From NCBI RefSeq assembly GCF_024539815.1, contig NZ_JAHHIU010000100.1, forward strand, positions 1-63,867: a stretch of 63,867 bases of DNA. The letters run 5' to 3'. The notes beneath the pieces are model-generated. The model made no database searches. It saw only the letters and a program-made list of their open reading frames with translations, and was not told the origin of the DNA. This document shows, in pieces, positions 1 through 9,118 of the stretch (positions are counted from its first letter, which is position 1; the number at the start of each line of letters is the position of its first letter). The DNA comes from Streptomyces hayashii (GTDB lineage: Bacteria > Actinomycetota > Actinomycetes > Streptomycetales > Streptomycetaceae). A program made the translations under genes and the position numbers.

Positions 1-837
1 GCCCACGCCGACTCCGCCGCCCACGCCGACTCCGCCGCCACCGAGACCGGCCCCGAGACCGCCGCCGTCACCGCTTCGGCGAGCGGCTGGAACGACTACC
101 GCTGCAAGCCCTCCGCCGCCCACCCCCGCCCCGTCGTCCTCGTGCACGGCACGCTCGGGAACTCGGTCGACAACTGGCTGGCCCTCGCCCCCTATCTCAC
201 GGTCCGCGGATACTGCGTCTTCTCCGTCGACTACGGCCAGTTGCCCGGCGTCCCGCTCTTCCACGGCCTCGGCCCGATCGACGCGTCGGCCGGGCAGCTC
301 TCCGCCTTCGTCGACAAGGTGCTCGCCGCGACCGGCGCGGCCGAGGTCGATCTCGTCGGCCACTCCCAGGGCGGCATGATGCCGCGCTACTACCTGAAGT
401 TCCTCGGCGGCGCCGCCAAGGTCGACGCGCTCGTCGGCGTCGCCCCCGACAACCACGGCGCCACCCTCAGCGGACTCACCAACCTGCTCCCGTACTTCCC
501 GGGCGCGGAGGACCTGATCACGGCCGCCACTCCCGGCCTCGCCGACCAGATGCCCGGATCGGCGTTCCTCGCCAAGCTCAACGCCGGCGGCGACACCGTC
601 CCCGGCGTCCGCTACACGGTCATCGCCACCAAGTACGACGAGGTGGCAACCCCCTGGCGCAGCCAGTACCTCAGCGGCTCCGGAGTGCGCAACGTGCTGC
701 TCCAGGACCTGTGCCCGCTGGACCTCTCCGAGCACGTGGCGATCGCGCTGTTCGACCGGATCGCCTTCCACGAGGTGGCCAACGCCCTCGACCCGGCCCA
801 CGCCACCGCCACCACCTGCGCGTCCGCGCTGAGCTGA
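1..837 (+). CDS. Secreted lipase / alpha-beta hydrolase, 5' end outside window
   Basis: The frame is open from base 1, so the start codon and any signal peptide lie upstream; 278 residues are visible. The first 45 residues are Ala/Asp/Thr-rich, as in an export-signal linker. The hydrolase core begins with VVLVHGTLGNS (oxyanion strand), followed by GHSQGG with the nucleophilic Ser at 364-366. A candidate Asp is in TKYDEV and a candidate His in SEHVAI. This layout fits the secreted class 2 triacylglycerol lipases of Streptomyces, which act on extracellular acylglycerols. A hairpin terminator follows the stop codon. The family call is good; the substrate is inferred from the family. Confidence 0.8.
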   Translation, partial: AHADSAAHADSAATETGPETAAVTASASGWNDYRCKPSAAHPRPVVLVHGTLGNSVDNWLALAPYLTVRGYCVFSVDYGQLPGVPLFHGLGPIDASAGQLSAFVDKVLAATGAAEVDLVGHSQGGMMPRYYLKFLGGAAKVDALVGVAPDNHGATLSGLTNLLPYFPGAEDLITAATPGLADQMPGSAFLAKLNAGGDTVPGVRYTVIATKYDEVATPWRSQYLSGSGVRNVLLQDLCPLDLSEHVAIALFDRIAFHEVANALDPAHATATTCASALS

Positions 838-880
838 CGGCGGGTCCGCCCGGGGCCCGTTCTGCAGGATCGTTCCGCCG

Positions 881-913
881 GGGCCTGGCCGGCCTGAGCC
901 GCCGGTCAGGCCC
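881..913 (+). terminator. Hairpin terminator after the lipase gene
   Basis: A 13-base arm (881-893) and its complement (901-913) pair with one mismatch around a 7-base loop, 44 bases after the lipase stop. No T-tract follows, which is usual for Streptomyces hairpin terminators. Confidence 0.6.
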
Positions 914-1072
914 CGCGTCGTGTGCGCCGCCGTCGCCGCCGGAGCGGGGGCCGCGAGAGGTGCGCCTGACCAAGGAAACCGTGGAAACACCTGCTGAGGG
1001 CGGTCGGCGGCGATCTTTAGGGTCGCCTTAAGGAAGCGCTGAGGCAGGGATCAGGTAGGTAGCGTTCACCGC

Positions 1073-1534
1073 ATGACGAGCGAGGAGATCCGGCCCGCCA
1101 CGGCGGCCGACGTCCCGGCCGTGAAGGCCGTGACGGACGCGGCGTACACGCACTACATCGAGCGCATCGGCCTGGTGCCGCGGCCCATGGAGGCGGACCA
1201 CGCGGCGAACGTGGCCGCGGGGAAGGTGTTCGTGACCGGCGACCCGGCCGTCGGCGAGGTGGCGGGTCTCGTGGTCGTCGAGGCGTTCGAGGACCACCTG
1301 TTCCTCGACAGCATCGCCGTCCACCCCGACGCCCACGGCAGGGGCGTCGGGCGGCGGTTGCTGCACTTCGTGGACGCACACGCGCGTGCCCTGGGCCTGG
1401 CCGAAGTCAGGCTGTACACGAACGTCATGATGTGGGAGAACCAGAAAATCTATCCGCGGTACGGCTACGAGCTCGTCGACCGGCGGGTGGACGGGCCGTA
1501 CGACCGCCTCCACTACCGCAAGCGGCTGGACTGA
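1073..1534 (+). CDS. GNAT-family N-acetyltransferase
   Basis: This 153-residue protein has the size of a single GNAT domain. The acetyl-CoA pyrophosphate-binding motif A is visible as HGRGVGRRLL around residues 87-96, after the beta4 strand LDSIAVHPDA. The C-terminal half contains NQKIYPRYGYELV, the usual GNAT beta5-alpha4 segment. It should transfer an acetyl group from acetyl-CoA to an amine; the substrate cannot be told from sequence. The gene stands alone, with a 235-base gap upstream that holds the lipase terminator. The ATG at 1073 is the only good start that keeps the N-terminal strand EEIRPATAAD. Confidence 0.85.
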   Translation: MTSEEIRPATAADVPAVKAVTDAAYTHYIERIGLVPRPMEADHAANVAAGKVFVTGDPAVGEVAGLVVVEAFEDHLFLDSIAVHPDAHGRGVGRRLLHFVDAHARALGLAEVRLYTNVMMWENQKIYPRYGYELVDRRVDGPYDRLHYRKRLD

Positions 1535-1571
1535 GCGCGGGGCGGCGCCGCGCGCACCGCGCTCACCGTCG

Positions 1572-1706
1572 TCAGCCGTCCGGCCACCAGGTTCGCGCGA
1601 TGTCCTTGCGCACCTCCGGGCGACCGGCGGGCCGTTCCTCGGTCTCCTCGCGGATCCTGCGGGAGTCCGTCTTCTTCAGGGGCTTCTGCACGGTCGTGCG
1701 GCGCAT
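1572..1706 (-). CDS. Small basic hypothetical protein, 44 aa
   Basis: The ATG at 1706-1704 is preceded by AAGGAGG at ideal spacing. The protein is very basic at its N-terminus (MRRTTVQKPLKKTDSRR) and ends WWPDG. It has the look of the small conserved streptomycete proteins of unknown role. No cysteines, membrane segment or known domain is seen. It lies on the opposite strand between the GNAT and methyltransferase genes, and nothing else occupies this interval. Coding is supported by the ribosome-binding site and G/C-ending codons; the function is unknown. Confidence 0.6.
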   Translation of the reverse strand: MRRTTVQKPLKKTDSRRIREETEERPAGRPEVRKDIARTWWPDG

Positions 1707-1790
1707 GGCTGCCTCCTTGAGGATCCACCGAGTTCCGCGTTCTCACGGAGGTAGACCCTTTGGGGGAGAGTTCCTCATCGTCCCCCGGTC

Positions 1791-1836
1791 TGTCAGTGGC
1801 GGCTGTCACGATTCGAGTGTCAGTGGCAGGTGTCAC
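1791..1836. promoter_or_regulatory. Paired 19-bp direct repeats in the methyltransferase promoter
   Basis: Two copies of a 19-base element beginning TGTCAGTGGC and ending TGTCAC lie at 1791-1809 and 1818-1836. They match at 17 of 19 positions and repeat with a 27-base period. The second copy ends 10 bases before the methyltransferase ATG. The positions suggest a tandem operator; the protein that binds is unknown. Confidence 0.5.
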
Positions 1837-1846
1837 TCTGGGGCAC

Positions 1847-2518
1847 ATGAGCGAAAAGAGTGACGGAACGACCTCGCCGGGTGTCGACTGGAACGCCTCG
1901 GCGGCCGCCTTCGACGAGGAACCCGACCACGGTCTGCGCGACCCCGACGTGCGCGCCGCCTGGGCCGGGCGGCTCCGGAACTGGCTGCCGGAACGCGGCT
2001 GCGACCTGCTCGACCTCGGCTGCGGCACCGGCAGCCTGTCGCTGCTCGCGGCCGAACAGGGACACCGGGTGACGGGAGTCGATCTGGCCCCGGCCATGAT
2101 CGACCTGGCCCGGGCCAAGCTCGCCGGACGTGACGCCGCGTTCCTGGTCGGTGACGCGGCGGCGCCGCCCGTGGGCGAGGAGCGCTTCGACGCCCTGCTC
2201 GTCCGGCACGTGCTGTGGACCCTGCCCGACCCCGCGCGCGTCCTGCGGCACTGGCGCGGTCTGCTGCGCCCGGGAGGGCGGCTCGTGCTGGTCGAGGGCG
2301 TGTGGGGGACCGTCGCCCCGGTCGGGATACCGGCGGACCGTCTCACCGCCCTGCTGGCCCCGCTGGCCGACCAGGTGCGCGTGGAGCGGCTGTCGCAGGA
2401 TGCACGGCTGTGGGGCGGGCCCGTGACGGACGAGCGGTACGCGGTGGTCGCCATGGTCCGACGCCCGGACGGGCCGCTCACGCCAGCAGCGACTCCAGGC
2501 CGCCGTCGGCGCGGGTGA
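1847..2518 (+). CDS. Class I SAM-dependent methyltransferase
   Basis: This 223-residue protein carries the SAM-binding motif I LLDLGCGTG at residues 54-62. It is followed by the acidic strand-2 end VTGVDLAPAMI and a motif II/III region (FDALLVRHVLWTLPDP, LLRPGGRLVLVEG), the standard Methyltransf_11 layout. It should methylate a small molecule; the acceptor is unknown. ATG 1847 is preferred over the upstream in-frame start because the extra 29 residues would be translated through the repeated operator elements. The 3' end overlaps the convergent DUF402 gene by 41 bases. Confidence 0.85.
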   Translation: MSEKSDGTTSPGVDWNASAAAFDEEPDHGLRDPDVRAAWAGRLRNWLPERGCDLLDLGCGTGSLSLLAAEQGHRVTGVDLAPAMIDLARAKLAGRDAAFLVGDAAAPPVGEERFDALLVRHVLWTLPDPARVLRHWRGLLRPGGRLVLVEGVWGTVAPVGIPADRLTALLAPLADQVRVERLSQDARLWGGPVTDERYAVVAMVRRPDGPLTPAATPGRRRRG

Positions 2519-2981
2519 GCGCCTCCAGCTCGTCCAGGGCGGCGGTCGCCGCGGCGGCGGCCGCCGGGTCCCGCCGCGCGAGCCCGCTCTCCTCGAACTC
2601 GTCCTCGTCCAGCCGCCGTACGTCCGTCCCGTCGGCGGAACACCACAGGTCCAGGTCGAGGTCCTCCACGACCAGTTCGGCGCCGGACAGCGTGGCCGGG
2701 CGCGTGACGTCGCAGTACCAGCCCTTCAACGCGCCCGTCGCGTCGCGCACCTCCTTGACCGCGTACCAGCGCTCCCGCCAGTAGTACTCCGTGAAGACGT
2801 CGCCCGCCTCGAACCGGACGAAGCCGAAGTCCCGTACGCCCGCACCCGCCCAGGGCGCGCGCACCGCGATCCGGGCGCCGTCGTCGGACAGCAGCTCGGC
2901 CGCGTAACGGATCTTCGTCCGCCCGGCCTTGACCAGGACGACGTCCACGGCGCGAGCCGGCTCAGCCGAGTTCGCGGACAT
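2478..2981 (-). CDS. DUF402 family protein
   Basis: This is a 167-residue single-domain DUF402 protein. The conserved beta-barrel region contains FTEYYWRERWYAVKEV, and the acidic segment VVEDLDLDLWC follows. In related proteins (FomD, Ntdp) such residues bind divalent metal and hydrolyse nucleotide esters or diphosphates. Here that activity is only a family inference. The gene starts inside the end of the upstream double-GNAT gene (20-base overlap), so the two are co-transcribed. A GTG about 11 codons downstream is an alternative start. Confidence 0.75.
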   Translation of the reverse strand: MSANSAEPARAVDVVLVKAGRTKIRYAAELLSDDGARIAVRAPWAGAGVRDFGFVRFEAGDVFTEYYWRERWYAVKEVRDATGALKGWYCDVTRPATLSGAELVVEDLDLDLWCSADGTDVRRLDEDEFEESGLARRDPAAAAAATAALDELEALTRADGGLESLLA

Positions 2982-3891
2982 ACCGCACCTCCGTCGCGCA
3001 GATCTCGTACCCGAACCACCGGTTGATCGCGAGCATCGGCTCGTTGCCCGCGTCGTTGCCCGTGTGCGCCTCCGTGTACCCCGCGGCGCGGGCCCGGTGC
3101 AGGGAGTGGTTCTTGACGAGCTTGGCCAGACCCCGGCCGCGGTGGGCGCGGGCGGTTCCGGTCATGCCCGTGGCGTATCTGCCCCCGTCGCCGGTGTGGG
3201 CCACGCTGAAGGCCACCGGACGGCCGTCGGCCACGGCGACCGACGTCAGGTCGCGGTCCAGATGCGGGTGCTTCCAGTATTCGTCGGCCCAGGCCTCGTA
3301 GTCGCTCATCTCGGTCGGGACGTCGCCCGGTTCGTCCGAGCCCGCCTCCGCGTCCAGTTCGAACAGCGGGCGCGGGTCGTCGGCGAAGTCGGCGGCGGTG
3401 CGCAACTCCACACCGGGCGGCGGGCCCTGCAACGGGGGCAGGGCGGCCTCGGCCAGGTCCAGACGGAGGAAGTGCGCGCTGCGCCCGGGCCGGTAGCCGC
3501 GCCGCTCGGCGAAGGCGCGGTTGCCCGGTTCGTCCAGCACCCAGGAGAACAGCTTCGTCGCCCCGTGCGCCGCGAGGTGCTCCTCGGCCGCCCCCACCAG
3601 CAGCGCGCCCGCGCCGCGCCCGGTGTGCGCCGGGTCCACGTACACGTTGAGAGCGCCCTGGCCCGGCTCCGGGCTGTCATGGGCGATGCTCACCTGCGCG
3701 GTGCCGACGACCTCGCCGTCCGCCACGGCCACCAGCTTGCGGGCGTGGGCCTCGGGGTGGGAGAGCGTGAGGCCGTGCAGCACGGAGGCGGGGCTGAAGA
3801 ACACATAGGGCAACGCGAGATGCCGGACCCGGACGAAGCCCTCGATGTCGGCGGTCGAGTCGGGGCGCAGATCGCGCACGATGACGGTCAT
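2962..3891 (-). CDS. Tandem-domain GNAT acetyltransferase
   Basis: This 309-residue protein has two GNAT folds. The N-terminal one has the acetyl-CoA motif HTGRGAGALLVG near residue 95, and the C-terminal one has HRGRGLAKLVKNHS near residue 250, followed by NEPMLAINRWFGYE. Two-domain GNATs of this kind are common in streptomycetes and often acetylate small-molecule amines. ATG 3891 is used because the frame upstream of it crosses the promoter of the divergent GntR gene, 69 bases away. It is translationally coupled to the DUF402 gene downstream. Confidence 0.85.
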   Translation of the reverse strand: MTVIVRDLRPDSTADIEGFVRVRHLALPYVFFSPASVLHGLTLSHPEAHARKLVAVADGEVVGTAQVSIAHDSPEPGQGALNVYVDPAHTGRGAGALLVGAAEEHLAAHGATKLFSWVLDEPGNRAFAERRGYRPGRSAHFLRLDLAEAALPPLQGPPPGVELRTAADFADDPRPLFELDAEAGSDEPGDVPTEMSDYEAWADEYWKHPHLDRDLTSVAVADGRPVAFSVAHTGDGGRYATGMTGTARAHRGRGLAKLVKNHSLHRARAAGYTEAHTGNDAGNEPMLAINRWFGYEICATEVRYVRELG

Positions 3892-3960
3892 GCGGCGCAC
3901 GCTACGGGCGACCGGCCCGGGTGCGCCTCCCATTTTCCGCGGGTGCGGGACAATCGGCCC

Positions 3961-4329
3961 GTGACCTTGAAGATCCATATCGATGAGGGCGCCGCACCCT
4001 ACGAGCAGGTGCGCGCGCAGATCGCCGAGCAGGCCCGGTCGGGCGCGCTGCCGGTCGGCTACCGGCTGCCGACGGTGCGGGGGCTGGCCGAGTCGCTCGG
4101 CCTCGCCGCGAACACCGTCGCCAAGGCCTACCGGGTGCTGGAGACGGACGGCGTGATCGAGACCCGGGGGCGCAACGGCACGTTCGTCGCCGCCTCGGGG
4201 CCGGCCGCGCAGCGGGAGGCCGCGGTCGCCGCGGGCGCCTACGCCGAACGGGCGCTGCGGCTGGGGCTCACCGAGGACGAGGCCTCGGCCACCGTGCGGG
4301 AGGCTCTGCGGGCGGCCTACCAGGCGTGA
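3961..4329 (+). CDS. GntR-family regulator, YtrA subfamily
   Basis: This short 122-residue protein has a winged-helix DNA-binding domain (LPTVRGLAESLGLAANTVAK as the helix-turn-helix; ETRGRNGTFVA as the wing). Only about 40 residues follow, which is the small dimerisation tail of the YtrA subfamily. The start is GTG 3961. It is divergent from the GNAT/DUF402 pair across a 69-base gap and could regulate that pair as well as itself. YtrA regulators usually control ABC transporter operons; none is adjacent here. Confidence 0.85.
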   Translation: MTLKIHIDEGAAPYEQVRAQIAEQARSGALPVGYRLPTVRGLAESLGLAANTVAKAYRVLETDGVIETRGRNGTFVAASGPAAQREAAVAAGAYAERALRLGLTEDEASATVREALRAAYQA

Positions 4330-4377
4330 CCGGCCGCGCGCGACCCGTCGTGATCAGCGCCGGGTGACCAGTCGTGA

Positions 4378-5151
4378 TCAGCTGCGCGCGGCGAGGGCCC
4401 GCGGCGTCCGCGTCACCCTCAGGCCCGCCCGCTCCGCCGTCCTGCCGAACAGCGCCGCGTCCCCCACCGCCGCGCCGCCCGGGTCGTTGTTGAAGTACGC
4501 GTAGACGTCGGCGTCGCGCGCCCAGGTCGTCGCGACGCGGTCGACCCAGGTCTCCAGCGCGCGGTGTCCGTAGCGCGGCCACGGCCGGGCGCGGCCCTGG
4601 TGGAAGCGGACGTATCCCCAGTCGGCGGTGCGCCACAGCGGAGTGACGGGGCGGGACGCGACGTCGGCCCAGCACAGGGCCGTGTTTCGGGAGCGCAGCA
4701 CCTCCCGCACCTCCGGGGTCCACCAGGAGTCGTGCCTCGGCTCCACCGCGACGCGGGTGTCCGCCGGGAAGCAGGCCAGACAGGCGTCCAGCAGTCCGGG
4801 ATCGGCCCGCAGGGTCGGCGGCAGCTGGAGCAGGACCGGGCCGAGGCGGGACCCGAGGCCGGCCGCGTGGGCCATCAGCCGGTGCACCGGCTCCTCGGGG
4901 TCGCGCAGCCGCTTGATGTGGGTCAGATAGCGGCTCGCCTTCACCGTGACGGTGAAGTCCGACGGGACCCGCGCCGCCCAGGACGCGAAGGTCTCCCGCG
5001 AGGGCAGCCGGTAGAACGCGTTGTTGATCTCGACGGTGGCGAAGTGCGCCGCGTACTCCTCCAGCCACCGCCGCACGGGCACGTCCGCCGGGTACAGCAC
5101 ACCCTTCCAGTCCTTGTACTGCCAGCCCGACGTACCGACGTACAGCGTCAT
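4378..5151 (-). CDS. DUF72 family protein (YecE-like)
   Basis: This 257-residue protein has the size and motifs of the DUF72 TIM-barrel family. It begins YVGTSGWQYKDWKG, continues with VEINNAFYRLP, has LLQLPP in the middle and YAYFNND near the end. The biochemical role of DUF72 proteins is not established. The gene is monocistronic between the GntR gene (convergent) and the AAA ATPase (same strand, 45 bases upstream). The ATG at 5151 gives the standard family N-terminus. Confidence 0.88.
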   Translation of the reverse strand: MTLYVGTSGWQYKDWKGVLYPADVPVRRWLEEYAAHFATVEINNAFYRLPSRETFASWAARVPSDFTVTVKASRYLTHIKRLRDPEEPVHRLMAHAAGLGSRLGPVLLQLPPTLRADPGLLDACLACFPADTRVAVEPRHDSWWTPEVREVLRSRNTALCWADVASRPVTPLWRTADWGYVRFHQGRARPWPRYGHRALETWVDRVATTWARDADVYAYFNNDPGGAAVGDAALFGRTAERAGLRVTRTPRALAARS

Positions 5152-5196
5152 ACCTCCATCAAAACACCCGGGCCGGATCCGCGTGTCCCGAAGCGG

Positions 5197-6291
<1,095 letters not shown>

Positions 6292-6597
6292 GCGGCCATG
6301 ATCCGGCACCCGCGGCCCGTCCGCACCCGGTTTCCGCGGTGCGCGCGGTGTGTCGGGTACGCCGGACATGCCGGATGCGCCGTTTTCATCCGGGCGGCCG
6401 ACCGGCCCCGCACCGCTTGTGCCGCCGCCTCCGCCTGACGGCCGGTCAAGAGTGTTTCCCGGTACGCCTCGGGGTGCGAGGGGCCCCTGACCGCCCGAAG
6501 GCCGCGGCGGGGACGAAAAGTCTTGGCATGGACACTTCCCGTCAATGCGGGTGCTTGCTACGAAAGTTGTGGCAGAGAACCTGCTAAAGGAGGTTCC
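6292..6597. other. 306-base intergenic region, divergent promoters
   Basis: No gene is supported here. The region separates the leftward AAA ATPase from the rightward esterase. A TTGGCA hexamer at 6523-6528 is a possible -35 element for the esterase, but I do not see a convincing -10. AAAGGAGG sits just before the esterase ATG. Confidence 0.5.
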
Positions 6598-7404
6598 ATG
6601 AGACGTTCCCGACTTGTCGTATTCGTCAGCTCAGTCCTCCTCGCCCTCGGCGCCACCCTCACCGGGGCGGGCTCCGCGCAAGGATCCCAACTCGCCGCCA
6701 CAGGCGGCTATGTGGCCCTCGGCGACTCCTACTCCTCCGGCGTCGGCGCAGGGGGATACCTCAGCTCCAGCGGCAGCTGCAAGCGCAGCACCAAGGCCTA
6801 CCCGTACCTCTGGAGCGCCGCCCACGGCCCCGCCTCGTTCACCTTCGCGGCTTGTTCGGGAGCCCGTACGGGTGATGTTCTGGCGAGTCAGCTCGGCGGC
6901 CTGAACTCCTCCACCGGCCTCGTCTCGATCACCGTCGGAGGCAACGACGCCGGCTTCGCCGACGTCATGACGACCTGTGTCACCAGCTCCGACAGCGGCT
7001 GCCTGAGCCGTATCGACACCGCCAGGGCCTACGTCGACTCGACCCTCCCCGGCAAACTCGACGGCGTCTACTCGGCGATCCGCTCCAAGGCGCCCAACGC
7101 CCGCGTCGTCGTGATCGGCTACCCCCGCTTCTACCGGCTCGGCGCCCTGTGCCTCGGACTGTCCGAGACCAAGCGCTCCGCCATCAACGGCGCGGCCGAC
7201 TACCTCGACGCCGCCGTCGCCCGCCGGGCGGCCGCCCACGGCTTCGTCTTCGGCGACGTCCGCACCCCGTTCGGCGGCCACGAGATCTGCTCCGGCAGCT
7301 CCTGGCTGCACAGCCTCGACCTGCTGAACATCGGCGAGTCCTACCACCCGACCGCATCCGGTCAGTCGGGCGGCTACCTGCCGGTCCTCGACAGCGCGGC
7401 CTGA
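6598..7404 (+). CDS. Secreted SGNH-hydrolase lipase/esterase
   Basis: This 268-residue protein has a Sec signal peptide of about 28 residues (basic MRRSR, then a hydrophobic core, AGSAQG cleavage region). The SGNH blocks are in order: GDSYSSG (nucleophile Ser and Gly), TVGGNDAGF (Asn/Asp of block III) and SYHPTASGQ (catalytic His, block V). Pairs of Cys fit the three disulfides of the known Streptomyces extracellular lipases. It should hydrolyse carboxyl esters outside the cell. The ATG at 6598 follows AAAGGAGG. The 3' end is 16 bases from the convergent kinase gene. Confidence 0.9.
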   Translation: MRRSRLVVFVSSVLLALGATLTGAGSAQGSQLAATGGYVALGDSYSSGVGAGGYLSSSGSCKRSTKAYPYLWSAAHGPASFTFAACSGARTGDVLASQLGGLNSSTGLVSITVGGNDAGFADVMTTCVTSSDSGCLSRIDTARAYVDSTLPGKLDGVYSAIRSKAPNARVVVIGYPRFYRLGALCLGLSETKRSAINGAADYLDAAVARRAAAHGFVFGDVRTPFGGHEICSGSSWLHSLDLLNIGESYHPTASGQSGGYLPVLDSAA

Positions 7405-7420
7405 CGCCCCGCCGCCCGGC

Positions 7421-9058
7421 TCACTCGGACGGCGAGGGCGAGGGGGAGGCTCCGTCCGACGGGGTCTCCGTCTCGCAGGTGACCGAGAACGGCACCGCTT
7501 CCGACGTCACCTTCACCGGCTTGCGCACCTCGACGGCGATGGCGTTCCGGTACGTGCCGCTCTCGGCGTACGTCGACACGATCACCTTGTCCTGCTTCGA
7601 CTTCCCGCCGCCCGACGGGAAGTCGAGCGTCTTCCAGGTCTGCCCGGACAGCTCGCCGTCCTTCGACACCCAGCGGTAGGACACCGTCGCGGGCAGCCGC
7701 CCCACCGTGATCGTCGCGGTGAAGGCGGGCGCGTCGCCGTCCTGCGGCGGACACGCGCCGGTGTAGTCCGTGTGCGCCCCGGCGACGCTGACCGCGACCG
7801 TCTGCTCCGGCGCGGCGGAGGAGGGGCTCTCGCTCGGGCTCGGGCTGGGCGACTCGGCGGTCGACTTGCTCGGCTCCTCCTGCGGCGCGGGCGAACTCAC
7901 CGCCTCCGAGGCGCTGTTCGTGACGCCGGAGCCGCTCTTGTGGCCGCCGTCGTGGTGCAGCAGGCCGTACGTCAGTCCGGCGACCGCCAGCGCCAGCACC
8001 GCCACCCCCGTGACGAGGAGCACGCCCCCGCGACGGCCCCGGTCCGGCCCCGTCGAGGAGGCCGGCCGCCCCGGCGGACCGCCTGGGCCGGACGTCCACG
8101 GCTGCTGCGCGGTCGAGTCCGCGGGCTCGTGCCGGAAGGGTTCCGCGGGGGTCGCCGCCGCCGGCGGATACGGCGCGTACAACGCCCCGCGGGTCGTGCC
8201 CGCACCGGGATCGCTCCCTTGGGAGGGCATGCCGCCGGCCGCGATCGCCCGCAGGTCCCGCTCGGCCCGGTCGGCGGACAGCCGTTCGGCCGGGTCCTTG
8301 CGCAGCAGCCCCTCGATCACCGGCGTGAGCGGCCCCGCCCGGCGCGGCGGCGGCAGCTCCTCGTCCACGACCGCCCGCAGCGTGCTCAGCGGAGTGTCGT
8401 AGCGGAAGGGGGAGTTGCCCTCGACCGCCGCGTACAGCAGCACGCCCAGCGACCACAGGTCCGACTCGGGCCCCGGCGTACGCCCCAGCGCGCGCTCCGG
8501 CGCGAGGAACTCGGGAGAGCCGATGACCTCGCCGGTCATGGTCAGCGCCGAGGTGCCCTCGACGGTCGCGATGCCGAAGTCGGTGAGCACCACGCGGCCG
8601 TCGTTCGACATCAGCACGTTCGCCGGTTTGACGTCCCGGTGCAGCACGCCCGCCTCGTGCGCGGCCCGCAGAGCGGCCAGCACCTCGGCGCCGATGTGCG
8701 CGACCCGCGCCGGTTCGAGCGACCCCTCCGCGTCGAGCAGTTCGGAGAGGGAGATCCCGTGCACGATCTCCATGACGATCCAGGGCCGTCCGTCCTGGGC
8801 GGCCACGTCGTACACGGTGACGACGTTGCGGTTGGCGACCCGGGCCGCGGCCCAGGCCTCGCGCTCCAGCCGGGCGTACAGGCGCTCGACGTCGGAGGCG
8901 GCCAGCCCGTGCGGCGCGCGCACCTCCTTGACCGCGACCTCACGGTGCAGCACCTCGTCACGAGCCCGCCACACCGTGCCCATGCCGCCCTCGCCGAGCG
9001 GGGTCAGCAGACGGTAGCGGCCCGCGATCAGACGTTCACTGCCCGGTTCTTCGGACAC
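7421..9058 (-). CDS. PknB-type membrane Ser/Thr protein kinase
   Basis: This 545-residue protein has a cytoplasmic kinase domain of about 265 residues: glycine loop LGEGGMGTVW, the ATP-binding Lys in VAVKEV, HRDVKPANV catalytic loop, DFG and FLAPE. A proline-rich linker and one transmembrane segment (VLLVTGVAVLALAVAGLTYG) follow. The outer region is Ser/Pro-rich with a final beta-rich part; there are no PASTA repeats. It probably senses an outside signal and phosphorylates cytoplasmic proteins. GTG 9058 is used, because the 18 residues before it do not resemble the family. It sits downstream of the NicO transporter gene but with its own spacing. Confidence 0.9.
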   Translation of the reverse strand: MSEEPGSERLIAGRYRLLTPLGEGGMGTVWRARDEVLHREVAVKEVRAPHGLAASDVERLYARLEREAWAAARVANRNVVTVYDVAAQDGRPWIVMEIVHGISLSELLDAEGSLEPARVAHIGAEVLAALRAAHEAGVLHRDVKPANVLMSNDGRVVLTDFGIATVEGTSALTMTGEVIGSPEFLAPERALGRTPGPESDLWSLGVLLYAAVEGNSPFRYDTPLSTLRAVVDEELPPPRRAGPLTPVIEGLLRKDPAERLSADRAERDLRAIAAGGMPSQGSDPGAGTTRGALYAPYPPAAATPAEPFRHEPADSTAQQPWTSGPGGPPGRPASSTGPDRGRRGGVLLVTGVAVLALAVAGLTYGLLHHDGGHKSGSGVTNSASEAVSSPAPQEEPSKSTAESPSPSPSESPSSAAPEQTVAVSVAGAHTDYTGACPPQDGDAPAFTATITVGRLPATVSYRWVSKDGELSGQTWKTLDFPSGGGKSKQDKVIVSTYAESGTYRNAIAVEVRKPVKVTSEAVPFSVTCETETPSDGASPSPSPSE

Positions 9059-9118
9059 CGCGCCCCCATTTCGCTCTTCGCATCCGGGCGAAAACCTCCG
9101 CAACCCCACCAACGTAGC

